Shown one piece after another: positions 6,137-14,112 of a stretch of 16,049 nucleotides of DNA; within the stretch, counting starts at the first letter, position 1; every line of letters starts with the position of its first letter. The stretch lies in assembly GCA_964600665.1 (NCBI GenBank), contig CAZRKC010000042.1:1-16049 (forward strand). The letters run 5' to 3'. The notes under the pieces are model-generated. The model saw nothing but the letters and a program-made list of their open reading frames with translations, was not told the DNA's origin and did no database searches. The translations under genes were made by a program, and so were the position numbers. Source of the stretch: CAZRKC01 sp964600665 (GTDB lineage: Bacteria > Bacillota > SLNR01).

Positions 6137-7138
6137 ATGATAATAGGATGGAACAATATAAAAGGCAGACGATTGATAGCAATTTTAATTCTTGTATGCA
6201 TGGTGATGATGGTCTTAACTGCCTGTAGCTTTTTTGCCCGGGATATAGATCCTGAACCTGAGCCAGATCCTGAACCTGAGCCAGATCCTGAACCTGAGCC
6301 AGAGCCTGAACCTGAACCTGAGCCAGAGCCTGAACCTGAGCCGGTTACCCCAATCATCTATCCGGGGCAAGTGTTGGTAATCCCTGGGCACAGTGATTCG
6401 AAGGGTGCATCCCGAGTAATCCACTCAGGGGTTAGTGTTTCATCCCAGAAGCGGATTGCCCTGACTTTTGATGCCGGGTGGCTATATGACCAGACGGATG
6501 GATTATTACAAGTATTGGAAGACTACAATGTTCATTCAACTTTCTTCTTGCGGGCACTGTGGGTAAAAGATCATCCGGATTTAGCGAAGAAAATCATCCA
6601 AAAGGGGCATGTGGTGGAAAATCACTCATTGACCCATGGCCACATGACCACCATGACGGAAACGCAAATCCGAAAAGAACTGTTGGATTCAACAAAAATT
6701 TTAAGGAATATCGCAGGGGCTAGTCCATATCTATTTAGACCACCCTATGGAGAATATGACAGTAAATTGTTGCAGATTTTGGGTGAATTGGGATACTCAA
6801 ATACTGTGATGTGGACAGTGGATAGCCACGACTGGGCGGAAGAGATCCGAGGCTCAAAAGTGACGACAGATTATCTAATCCATAGGGTATTGGACAATGC
6901 TTCTGAGAGTGGAATTATCTTAATGCACGTGGGCGGTTATCACACGATAGAAGCGTTGCCTTTCATTATTGATGGTTTGCGCAAGCAAGGATACACATTG
7001 TCAACGGTTAATGCCATGTTGCCTAAAGCAGACGACGAAATCCGCTATATAGTGATTAAGGGAGACACCCTATACGGCATCGCAACCCGATTTGGTGTCA
7101 CTGTGGATGCACTGATTAATGAAAACAATTTGAAGTGA
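6137..7138 (+). CDS. Polysaccharide deacetylase lipoprotein with Pro-Glu linker and C-terminal LysM
   Basis: A 333-residue surface enzyme of the NodB-type polysaccharide (peptidoglycan or chitin-like) deacetylase family. Start ATG 6137 is chosen because AAGGAGAG lies 8 bp before it; a TTG at 6092 extends the frame but has no such site. Residues 1-30 are a lipoprotein signal with lipobox L-T-A-C30. Residues about 38-69 are a Pro-Glu/Asp repeat, a likely wall-spanning linker. The deacetylase domain (about 105-290) shows TFDAG (catalytic Asp about 112), HSLTH (about 163-167, metal-binding His pair), RPPYG (about 201), WTVDSHDW and MHVGG. The usual second Asp of TFDDG is Ala, as variants are known in some subfamilies. 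Residues 302-333 form a short LysM (GDTLYGIATRFGVTVDALINEN) that would bind peptidoglycan. Exact substrate unknown. Confidence 0.92.
   Translation: MIIGWNNIKGRRLIAILILVCMVMMVLTACSFFARDIDPEPEPDPEPEPDPEPEPEPEPEPEPEPEPEPVTPIIYPGQVLVIPGHSDSKGASRVIHSGVSVSSQKRIALTFDAGWLYDQTDGLLQVLEDYNVHSTFFLRALWVKDHPDLAKKIIQKGHVVENHSLTHGHMTTMTETQIRKELLDSTKILRNIAGASPYLFRPPYGEYDSKLLQILGELGYSNTVMWTVDSHDWAEEIRGSKVTTDYLIHRVLDNASESGIILMHVGGYHTIEALPFIIDGLRKQGYTLSTVNAMLPKADDEIRYIVIKGDTLYGIATRFGVTVDALINENNLK
6251..6342. repeat. In-gene 18-bp tandem repeat encoding Pro-Glu/Asp
   Basis: Units of cctgaacctgagccagat, with later copies drifting to ccagag and cctgaa, repeat about five times within the linker coding sequence. Such repeats expand and contract by slippage in 18-bp or 6-bp steps that keep the frame, so linker length may vary between strains. 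Confidence 0.9.
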
Positions 7139-7686
7139 TTCAACAATGTGATCCTTGTAAATTTATGCATCAAGTGCCCGTCTTTCAGAACTTCAGTATT
7201 GTAGTACATTAACAACGCGGGTTGCAGCTTCGATTTATAAGCAATGCCGTCTGGAACCTGCCTGGCTTACCATTAAACTAACGAATCCCAGCACTTTAGG
7301 AATTATTTTGCTGAAAAGCATAACATACGAAAAAATAGTAGTCCTTATCAGCAAATATTTGTGGGTCAATACACAATTGCATAATAGCATATACCCTAGT
7401 TCTGCAGAAAGACTCCTCGAGGGTTTTTACTTGCATCGAGCAATCCTTGTATTGAATGATATTGCGTCGGCGCAGCATCAGGCAAAATTTACAACTAACA
7501 CACCTTATAAATGGCTCACAAAGCCAATAATGACAAGGAAGTACATATGAACTAGTATCGTATTCTCAAAAAAATCGAAAGGGAACTAATCACTCAAAGC
7601 CAGGTGAAGACTCCACCGGTGATTATGAACAAGCAAACTGTTTTGTTAAATCGTGAGGACCGATTATCGCTTTACGGTATCGCGGG
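7139..7686. other. Gene-free stretch between convergent genes
   Basis: 548 bp between the stop codons of the deacetylase gene and the iron-sulfur gene, which converge. Frames at 7308-7550 (+) and 7296-7478 (-) overlap each other, lack ribosome binding sites and have no recognisable features. The only structure I see is the hairpin at 7587-7625. No clear terminator for the deacetylase gene is visible. Confidence 0.5.
7568..7625 (-). terminator. Possible terminator downstream of the molybdoenzyme operon
   Basis: On the minus strand TAATCAC (7625-7619) pairs with GTGATTA (7593-7587), with an inner GGTG/CACC pair, and seven T (7574-7568) follow 12 bases later. The gap between stem and T tract is longer than usual, so the call is weak. 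Confidence 0.35.
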
Positions 7687-8226
7687 TCATTTCAATTTTG
7701 CCTTGATCCATAGGTGGGGTCTTGTCGCATCCGGTGCGGGATAGTAGGGTACTTGGTCAGTACCGGGATATTTGGTCCTCAAGTCTTCCATCCGACCGTA
7801 GTCAATCGCCCTCATGGGGCAGGATGAAATGCAAATCGGCTGTTTCCCATCATTCAAGCGGCTAAGACACATATCGCATTTGCCATATTTGCCATGGTTC
7901 AGTTTTGGTGCTTGGTATGGGCAGGCATTGGCACAAGCGCCGCAACCAATGCACTTCTCCTGATCGAGGATAATCAAACCATGACTTTCTTCCTTCTGGA
8001 TAGCAGCAACCGGGCAGACAGTCTGGCAGATGGGTTCTGAACAATGGTAACAGGCTGTGGGGAAAAAGCATACAAACGGATTTGGATACTCACCCGCTTC
8101 AATGGTTAACACTTCTCGCCAAGATGCGCTGTCATCAAGTTGATTCCAATCTCGACAAGCAACGGAGCAGGTATGGCAGCCGATACATCGGGTTAAATCA
8201 ATGTAAAATCCCATGGTCTTATCCAT
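7687..8226 (-). CDS. dmsB: Four-cluster iron-sulfur electron-transfer subunit of a DMSO-reductase-family enzyme
   Basis: A 179-residue ferredoxin-like protein that passes electrons to the molybdopterin subunit encoded just upstream. Four cysteine groups are visible: CIGCHTCSVAC (residues 14-24), CYHCSEPICQTVCP, CIGCGACANACP and CDMC with CISSCP, the pattern of DmsB/PhsB/NrfC proteins carrying four [4Fe-4S] clusters. I chose ATG 8226 because GGAGG (8234-8238) lies 7 bases before it. An ATG at 8232 overlaps the upstream stop codon as ATGA but is only one base from that site. Either way the two genes are translationally coupled. There is no signal peptide. No gene for a DmsC/NrfD-type membrane anchor follows, so the electron donor is unclear. 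Confidence 0.9.
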   Translation of the reverse strand: MDKTMGFYIDLTRCIGCHTCSVACRDWNQLDDSASWREVLTIEAGEYPNPFVCFFPTACYHCSEPICQTVCPVAAIQKEESHGLIILDQEKCIGCGACANACPYQAPKLNHGKYGKCDMCLSRLNDGKQPICISSCPMRAIDYGRMEDLRTKYPGTDQVPYYPAPDATRPHLWIKAKLK

Positions 8227-8228
8227 AT

Positions 8229-10409
8229 TCATTCCTCCAGCGCGATGTGTGATTTTTCGATCTCAACCAGTGTAGTATGGGTGGTCGACGCTTTGGCAAA
8301 GGGGGTTGGCTGACCCGAATTGAGAACGTTGGTAGCGCCACCTCGGTCAGTACCGGAATCATCAAAATCGACCCAAGATCCCTGAAATATATTGACGACA
8401 CCGGGCATAATCCGTCCTGTTACAAATGCAGAAATCAGCATTTCTCCTCGCTTGTTATATGCCCGGACCCAGTCATTATGCCTAATCCCTCTGATTTCAG
8501 CATCAACAGGATTAATCCAAATCTGATGAGATCGCAAGTCACTTAGCCAAGGGTTATTGACTTGAGACGAATTAACCCGATGCTTGCTATGCGGTGTGAC
8601 GAGTTGAAGTGGATACTGCTGAGCCAAAGGATCTGCTGGACTTTCCCAGGGGTCCACATATTGAGGAATGGGTGATATCGGTGGGTCGTCCATAGCGGCT
8701 ATTTGTTGTGAAAAGATTTCGATCCTACCAGACGGTGTATTGAAGGGTTTCCCCCTTTGGATCTGTTCCGTAAAAGCAACATGTGGTTTCTTCCGTTTAT
8801 CTCTCCAGATTCCGGTTTGGCGGAAAGTTTCAAAATCCGGGATATCGGAACTGGCTGCCAGTTCGCGAAGCCAATCCAAATCTTTTTTACCTTCACTATA
8901 TTTTTCACCAAACCCCATTTTCTCAGCAAGCAGACAGAAAATATCATAATCCGATTTTGACTCATCCAGACTCTCAACGACTTGGTTGGCGAATAGAAAA
9001 TAATTTCCTTGACATGTTCCAGGAAAAGCGATATCGTTTCGCTCCAAAAATGTGTTGACTGGTAAAATTATATCAGCGTATTTTGCTGTTGGCGTCATAA
9101 ACTGCTCATGGCAAACGATGAACTCGGGGATTTGCATCGCTTTAATATTTTTATTAATATCTGCACCTTGATTCACAAGGTTGCTTCCAGTCAGATACAC
9201 AGCTTTGATATTGCTTGGGAAACCCCCGGTCTTCCCAGACAAAATTAAATCAGGCCACAAATAGATAGGAACCTTAGCAGATGGGTCAGGAAGAGAGCCT
9301 ACATTCAAGCCTGACATATAGGGAACCCGGCTGTAATCCGCTCCCGCGGCATTACCACCGGGGATACCGATATTGCCAGTCATGGCAGCGAGAATAATGG
9401 CCGTTCGTACTGGCGTTTCACCATAGGCCGTTCGCTGGAGTGACCATCCGCAAATCAGAGCCCCTGGCCTTTTGCTGGCATATAAACGGGCCAATTCGAT
9501 AATTGTTGTCGCCGGGGTTCCGCTTTTTTGAGATGCCCATAAGGGTGACTTTGGAATGCCATCTTGCTCTCCTAAGATGTATGCCCGGTAATTGTCAAAT
9601 CCGGAAGTAAACTGACGGAGGAAATCAGCATCCATTAAATCTTCCACAATCATCGTATATGCCATCGCCATCATGACGGCAGCATCGCTGCCCGGTCGGA
9701 TCGGTATCCACTCATCAGCCAGCACAGCCGCGGAGTCGGACATGACCGGGTCCAGACATATGACACGCGTTCCGTTTTCCCGTGCTCTGGCGATAAACCA
9801 AGCTGTGTTCGTTCCACGCGTTGTTTCCCCTGGATTGAAGCCCCACATGATGATTATTTTCGCATTGAGCAGGTCAGCACGGTCATTCCCAGTCGACTGA
9901 GTGCCGTACATGATTTCGGTCATGACATCGGTTGCCTCTGAGCTGTAACTTCCGGTTAGAATCGTTCGGCTGCCAAACATATTTAAGAATCGGTCCGTTG
10001 CTCGTTGATGGAATTTACCTCCAAATGCACCGGAGCAGGACATATCTAAAACAGCAGCAGGACCATGGGATTCACGAATCCGCAAAAGTTCTGATGCAGT
10101 CCGGTTAAGAGCTTCCTCCCAAGATATGGGCTTATACTGACCAGAACCCCTGGGTCCGGTTCGCATCAACGGAACTTTCAGCCGTGCGGGATCATATAAG
10201 CGGCGAACATAAGCTCTTCCTTTTGCACACGCACGAAGTTGGGGACTGATCAGGGAATTCTCATCTGATATCTCATCACTGGTTATGTGAAGTAGTACAC
10301 CATGCTTGACATGAGCTCTGAGTATACATTTGCCCCCGCAGTTATTAATACAAGTTGTGGGAATGATTGAAATACCATTACCATCAGGAGGAAATAAAGT
10401 ATAGTCCAT
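8229..10409 (-). CDS. dmsA: Molybdopterin catalytic subunit, DMSO-reductase family
   Basis: A 726-residue oxidoreductase binding a bis-molybdopterin guanine dinucleotide cofactor. ATG 10409 is chosen since GGAGGTG lies 5-6 bases ahead; a frame extension to 10475 has no such site. Cysteines at 20, 24, 28 and 61 (CINNCGGKC and RACAKGRA) hold one [4Fe-4S] cluster. Then come the DmsA-like blocks GSYSSEATDVM, with the Ser at the place of the molybdenum ligand of DMSO reductases, FNPGETTRGTNTAWF, WIPIRPGSDAA, TGNIGIPGGN, a cofactor-binding region with PTAKYADIILPVNTFLERND, and a C-terminal cap domain (NPVDAEIRGIRHNDWV). There is no twin-arginine signal, so it should work in the cytoplasm. Overall similarity is to anaerobic DMSO reductase chain A, but the true substrate (an S- or N-oxide, or another oxyanion) cannot be read from sequence. 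Confidence 0.9.
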   Translation of the reverse strand: MDYTLFPPDGNGISIIPTTCINNCGGKCILRAHVKHGVLLHITSDEISDENSLISPQLRACAKGRAYVRRLYDPARLKVPLMRTGPRGSGQYKPISWEEALNRTASELLRIRESHGPAAVLDMSCSGAFGGKFHQRATDRFLNMFGSRTILTGSYSSEATDVMTEIMYGTQSTGNDRADLLNAKIIIMWGFNPGETTRGTNTAWFIARARENGTRVICLDPVMSDSAAVLADEWIPIRPGSDAAVMMAMAYTMIVEDLMDADFLRQFTSGFDNYRAYILGEQDGIPKSPLWASQKSGTPATTIIELARLYASKRPGALICGWSLQRTAYGETPVRTAIILAAMTGNIGIPGGNAAGADYSRVPYMSGLNVGSLPDPSAKVPIYLWPDLILSGKTGGFPSNIKAVYLTGSNLVNQGADINKNIKAMQIPEFIVCHEQFMTPTAKYADIILPVNTFLERNDIAFPGTCQGNYFLFANQVVESLDESKSDYDIFCLLAEKMGFGEKYSEGKKDLDWLRELAASSDIPDFETFRQTGIWRDKRKKPHVAFTEQIQRGKPFNTPSGRIEIFSQQIAAMDDPPISPIPQYVDPWESPADPLAQQYPLQLVTPHSKHRVNSSQVNNPWLSDLRSHQIWINPVDAEIRGIRHNDWVRAYNKRGEMLISAFVTGRIMPGVVNIFQGSWVDFDDSGTDRGGATNVLNSGQPTPFAKASTTHTTLVEIEKSHIALEE

Positions 10410-10444
10410 TTCGCACCTCCAAAACGTTATTGGGTGTCCGAAAG

Positions 10445-10481
10445 TTATTCGTGAATAGTTCCAAAAACCCTCCACGAATAA
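10445..10481. promoter_or_regulatory. Perfect 9-bp inverted repeat ahead of the molybdoenzyme operon
   Basis: TTATTCGTG (10445-10453) and CACGAATAA (10473-10481) are exact reverse complements 19 bp apart, lying 36-72 bp upstream of the ATG. The left arm also contains the tighter near-palindrome TATTC-GT-GAATA. It could be an operator for a dimeric regulator or an mRNA hairpin in the leader. Symmetry is seen; function is inferred. Confidence 0.4.
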
Positions 10482-10510
10482 TCGCAGGATGGGTTAAATG
10501 GGGTTGGGGA

Positions 10511-10528
10511 TGATAACTTCGATTATCA
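10511..10528. promoter_or_regulatory. 18-bp palindromic site in the divergent promoter region
   Basis: TGATAACTTCGATTATCA has perfect 6-bp arms TGATAA/TTATCA around a 6-base centre. It sits between the divergent molybdoenzyme and ABC transporter operons, about 100 bp from one start and 140 from the other. Its spacing is reminiscent of Crp/Fnr-family sites (TTGAT-N4-ATCAA) without matching the consensus. No regulator gene is nearby. Confidence 0.35.
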
Positions 10529-10669
10529 AATTAGATTGGATATTATTGCAGGAATTTGCAGAGAACCATCGAAACACAAAAAGGAATCGCAATGTAAACA
10601 GTAAGAGATCATGAGATTTTTCCACGGTAGTTATGAATCAAATCATGACGACGAAAGCAGGGATAAGAT

Positions 10670-11608
10670 ATGGTAGAATACCCCATTGAACTATCCGGTC
10701 TGCGTAAATCATACGGGAAAGTCGTTGCGCTGCAAGGAGTCGACCTTCAGGTCCCAGCTGGTCAGATTACAGGTTTCCTTGGCCCAAATGGTGCTGGGAA
10801 AACGACAACGATCCGATGTCTGCTTGATTTAATTCGGCCTGACGCTGGCGTGGTCCGGGTTCTAGGATATGATCCTGCAATTCATTCAAAAGACATTCGA
10901 CAGCAGGTGGGATATCTACCCGGTGAGCTGAATTTTGATTCCAACATGACGGTATCCAGCATCCTAAAATACTTCAATGGGTTAAGAGGGAACCAGGCCA
11001 GCGCAGCATTTATTCGGACTCTGGCAGAGCGGCTTGGATTGGATATGCATATCAGTATTAAAAATCTATCCAAAGGGAATAAGCAAAAAGTCGGTATCGT
11101 ACAGGCCTTTATGCATCAACCACACCTCCTGCTGCTGGATGAACCCACAAGCGGGCTCGACCCATTGATGCAACAGGAAGTGTATAGTATGATCCGGGAG
11201 GCGAAGGCAAAAGGGGTAACCGTATTCTTCTCTTCTCATGTCATCAGTGAAGTTGAGACCATCGCTGATAGGGCCGTCATTATTCGAGACGGAAGAATTG
11301 TTGAGGAAACGGAACCCGGGCGGTTCATTGAAATGACCGTTCGAACGATTCGCGTTCGGTTCCGCAACCCACCACCCGATACGATTTTATCCGGACTTCA
11401 AGGGATTTCAATTCAGCGAAAGGATGATGATCGGGAGATAACTTTTAAGGTAGAAGGAGATATCGATCAATTTGTTAAGATGATTGCACAATTTCAGATT
11501 GTTGATATTGAATCCGAGCATTTGTCTTTGGAAGAAGCATTTTTAACTTACTACCGGAGAAAAGATCAAGGAGTCATGAGCAAAGGGGTGAATGTTCATG
11601 ATAAATGA
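10670..11608 (+). CDS. ABC transporter ATP-binding protein, exporter type
   Basis: A 312-residue ATPase that powers the permease encoded next. It has Walker A GPNGAGKTTT (about residues 39-48), signature LSKGNKQKVGI (about 134), Walker B LLLLDEPTSGLDP and the switch histidine in FSSHVISE. The last 90 residues form the small beta-rich C-terminal extension usual in CcmA/DrrA-type exporter ATPases. ATG 10670 is preceded by a modest site (caggga). Its end overlaps the permease gene, so the pair is translated together. The substrate is unknown; relatives export antimicrobials, lipids or peptides. Confidence 0.93.
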   Translation: MVEYPIELSGLRKSYGKVVALQGVDLQVPAGQITGFLGPNGAGKTTTIRCLLDLIRPDAGVVRVLGYDPAIHSKDIRQQVGYLPGELNFDSNMTVSSILKYFNGLRGNQASAAFIRTLAERLGLDMHISIKNLSKGNKQKVGIVQAFMHQPHLLLLDEPTSGLDPLMQQEVYSMIREAKAKGVTVFFSSHVISEVETIADRAVIIRDGRIVEETEPGRFIEMTVRTIRVRFRNPPPDTILSGLQGISIQRKDDDREITFKVEGDIDQFVKMIAQFQIVDIESEHLSLEEAFLTYYRRKDQGVMSKGVNVHDK

Positions 11609-12428
11609 ATTTCTGCATTATTTCGGACGGTTGCGAAACCAAATTGTGGGCTGGAGTATCGGCGCTGCTTTATACGGATTGATGATGGCTTATCTTTGGC
11701 CAAGCATTAAAGATTTGGGGGATATTATTGGTCAGTTCATCGATATGTTTCCTGATATCATGGTGGCAATGTTTGAAAACATTACGATGCTGGCAACACC
11801 CAAGGGTTATATAGATGTTTACTACTTTTCATATATGCACCTGATGATTGCAATTTTTGCGATTAGTGCAGGTGTTGGGATGTTGGTCAGTGATGAGGAA
11901 AAAGGTTTTTTGGATATTGTGCTTGCACATCCCATATTACGCATTCGGTTGTTTATATCCCGGTTTCTCGCGATTAGCAGCGGGCTGATCATCATTCTCA
12001 TAGCGGGTTGGATGAGTTGGGCGGTTCCAGCTGGATCTATTGATCTGGGTATCTCACCAGTCGAATTGTCATGGCCGTTTATATCCATGTTTGCATTGTT
12101 GATCTTTTTCACTTCTTTTGGTGTGATGCTTAGTATGTGGCTTCCTTCTGCACGCAATGCAGGGTCCGTGATGGCAGCATTATTGATGGGTAATTATCTC
12201 TTTAAAATCATGACCAACATCGATACTGATTTAAGACCTTGGTTGCGTTTTACGCCGTTAGGGTATTATCAGGCGGGTAATGCCATAGACGGGTTGAATC
12301 TTGGTTGGACAATAGGTTTACTCGGGGTATCGTTTCTCCTTTTGTTGATCGGATTACAATTGTTTCAGAAGCGAGATATTCGTGTCAGTGGTGAACACGG
12401 TTGGAAGCTGTTCCGTTGGCGTCGTTAG
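11598..12428 (+). CDS. ABC-2 type permease partner
   Basis: A 276-residue integral membrane protein with about six hydrophobic helices (for example WSIGAALYGLMMAYLW, MHLMIAIFAISAGVGMLV, SGLIIILIAGWMSWAV, PFISMFALLIFFTSFGVML, the weaker SVMAALLMGNYLF and WTIGLLGVSFLLLLIGL). The motif VSDEEKGFLDIVLAHPILR in the first cytoplasmic loop is typical of ABC-2 permeases that couple to the ATPase. Starts at 11592 and 11598 are both possible. I chose 11598 because AAAGGGG (11582-11588) is then 9 bases away rather than 3. The gene overlaps the ATPase gene by 11 bp. Confidence 0.9.
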   Translation: MINEFLHYFGRLRNQIVGWSIGAALYGLMMAYLWPSIKDLGDIIGQFIDMFPDIMVAMFENITMLATPKGYIDVYYFSYMHLMIAIFAISAGVGMLVSDEEKGFLDIVLAHPILRIRLFISRFLAISSGLIIILIAGWMSWAVPAGSIDLGISPVELSWPFISMFALLIFFTSFGVMLSMWLPSARNAGSVMAALLMGNYLFKIMTNIDTDLRPWLRFTPLGYYQAGNAIDGLNLGWTIGLLGVSFLLLLIGLQLFQKRDIRVSGEHGWKLFRWRR

Positions 12429-12796
12429 TGTATTGTGCTGGGTATCACGATTGGTAGTCGTCCGGTGATATGAAATATATCACAAATCAGTCTCTCGATG
12501 GTTGCATTAACAGTGTGTATGGGGTAAAATAGAGAACAGGTGATGTTCTGCTGGTTAGATCAACATTTTTCCGATACTAGCAGGACTCATGCAGAAATGC
12601 ACGAAGTAATACTCGTGTGGAATCGATGAAATCCGGACAGGCCTGAAAATTTAAGATAGCTCATTGCTCGCTAAGCAGCATAAACGAGACGGATGGACAG
12701 CTGAGAAGGCTTGTGCGATTCCAACAGATCCGGTTCGGGAGGCGGTCTTTTTTTACGTCGGACCCAATTTTTGATTCGAGGGAAAGGAGGATACGA
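12429..12796. promoter_or_regulatory. Structured leader before the 2-oxoacid oxidoreductase operon
   Basis: 368 bp without a gene. Several hairpins are visible: TATCAC (12443-12448) with GTGATA (12465-12470), or alternatively GTGATAT (12465-12471) with ATATCAC (12477-12483), which exclude each other; CACGA/TCGTG (12600-12604, 12613-12617); and a GC-rich segment CCGGTTCGG then GGCGGTC leading into seven T (12748-12754). The last resembles a terminator in an untranslated leader, which would suit attenuation. No T-box or riboswitch consensus that I know is present. The ribosome binding site AAAGGAGG lies at 12783-12790. Confidence 0.4.
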
Positions 12797-13000
12797 ATGC
12801 CGAAACCAGTATTTAACACAGAGAAATGTAAGGGATGTGAAGTGTGCGTATCAGTATGCCCCAAGAAGATCCTAGCACTGGCAACGGAAATCAATGCCAG
12901 CGGTTATCATCCGGCAGGGTGCACTGATGAAACAGCATGTATCGGATGTGCATTTTGTGCGCTGATGTGCCCAGATGGCGCCATCGAAGTCTATAAGTAA
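12797..13000 (+). CDS. 2-oxoacid:ferredoxin oxidoreductase delta subunit (2x[4Fe-4S] ferredoxin)
   Basis: A 67-residue ferredoxin-type subunit that carries electrons from the thiamine-containing core to soluble ferredoxin. Two cluster motifs are visible: CKGCEVCVSVCP (residues 11-22) and CIGCAFCALMCP near the C-terminus, with an extra Cys a few residues before the second. ATG 12797 follows AAAGGAGG by 6 bases and gives the normal size for delta subunits. The alpha-subunit gene starts 43 bp downstream. Confidence 0.9.
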   Translation: MPKPVFNTEKCKGCEVCVSVCPKKILALATEINASGYHPAGCTDETACIGCAFCALMCPDGAIEVYK

Positions 13001-13043
13001 ATACATAGGATCCCGGGAAGCCGGGACAAAGAAAGGAGCGATT

Positions 13044-14096
13044 ATGAGTATGGCCAAAAAAGTGTTGATGAAAGGGAATGAAGCAGTAGCAGAGGCTGCG
13101 ATTCGCGCAGGCTGTCGGTACTTCTTCGGATACCCTATCACTCCTCAGAATGAGATTCCCGAGTATCTTTCACGAGAACTGCCGAATTATGGCGGTCGCT
13201 TTATTCAAGCAGAAAGTGAATTAGCTGCCATTAATATGCTATTTGGAGGCGCTGCAAGCGGTAAGCGTTGCATGACGTCATCCTCTTCCTGTGGCATCAG
13301 TTTGAAAGCAGAAGGCATGTCCTATATTGCTGCTGCCGAAGTCCCCTGCGTGATCGTTGATATGTCCCGGATGGGTCCTGGCATCGGTGATTTGACGCCG
13401 ACCCAAAGTTCGTATCGACAGGCAACCCGAGGAGCCGGCCACGGTGGATACCGGAGTATCGTCTTTTGTCCCGGAACCGTCCAGGAAGCTTTTGATATGA
13501 TGTATGAGGCTTTCGATATGGCTGAAAAGCACAGCATTATTTCATACATCTATGCTGACGGCCTTATTGGTCAGGTTATGGAACCCGTTGAAATGAAAGA
13601 TCCCGTCGACCCAGAATCGTTACCAACTCCCGAATGGGCTTTAACCGGACTTCATGGCCGGGAAAAGGCAAACCATGTCCATTCCGGAACTGACGGTGCA
13701 TTTTTCGAGTACTTGAACAAAGAAAAGTACCCCAAAATAGAAGAGGAAGTCCAACGATGGAAAGAAACCAATCTGGAAGGCTGTGAATATGTCGTCACCG
13801 GATTCGGAACAGTTGGCCGGATTGCAGAAGTAGCAGTTAAGAAATATGCTGAAGCTACCGGTAAAAAAATCGGCTTTATCCGACCATTGATTGCTTGGCC
13901 TTTCCCGAAAAGGGGATTTGCGCGGATCCCGGACACATGCAAGAAAGTCCTGGTGATTGAAGCAAACAATGGGCAGATGCTGGAAGACGTTCAATTAACT
14001 CTTAAGGGCAAATTCGATGTGACTTTTGAACCCACTTGGGGCAGCAATATGCCGACAGTGGATCAGGTCTACGAAATGCTCGAAAGACAATTGTAA
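13044..14096 (+). CDS. vorB: 2-oxoacid:ferredoxin oxidoreductase alpha subunit (VorB-like)
   Basis: A 350-residue subunit of an enzyme that oxidatively decarboxylates a 2-oxoacid to its acyl-CoA with reduction of ferredoxin. It opens with KVLMKGNEAVAEAAIRAGCRYFFGYPITPQNEIPEYL, the hallmark pyrimidine-binding domain of the VorB/KorA group, then has FIQAESELAAINMLFGGAASG (the conserved Glu that activates thiamine pyrophosphate), TSSSSCGISLK and a C-terminal transketolase-like domain. The length is normal and not fused to a gamma domain. ATG 13044 has AAAGGAG five bases before it. Branched-chain 2-oxoacids or 2-oxoglutarate are the usual substrates of relatives; the sequence alone does not decide. 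Confidence 0.93.
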   Translation: MSMAKKVLMKGNEAVAEAAIRAGCRYFFGYPITPQNEIPEYLSRELPNYGGRFIQAESELAAINMLFGGAASGKRCMTSSSSCGISLKAEGMSYIAAAEVPCVIVDMSRMGPGIGDLTPTQSSYRQATRGAGHGGYRSIVFCPGTVQEAFDMMYEAFDMAEKHSIISYIYADGLIGQVMEPVEMKDPVDPESLPTPEWALTGLHGREKANHVHSGTDGAFFEYLNKEKYPKIEEEVQRWKETNLEGCEYVVTGFGTVGRIAEVAVKKYAEATGKKIGFIRPLIAWPFPKRGFARIPDTCKKVLVIEANNGQMLEDVQLTLKGKFDVTFEPTWGSNMPTVDQVYEMLERQL

Positions 14097-14112
14097 ATAG
14101 GAGGTGCGACAA

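Noticed and set aside
6073..6424. Minus-strand frames encoding Gly-Ser or Arg-Leu/Phe repeats opposite the deacetylase gene
   Set aside because: They are the antisense reading of the Pro-Glu repeat and signal peptide of a well supported gene and have no ribosome binding site.
7296..7550. Overlapping short frames on both strands in the gap after the deacetylase gene
   Set aside because: No ribosome binding site, no domain or signal peptide, and composition like non-coding sequence.
12686..12754. T-box or known riboswitch ahead of the ferredoxin gene
   Set aside because: The T-box AGGGTGGNACCGCG motif is absent and I could not match any riboswitch consensus; only a generic attenuator-like shape remains.
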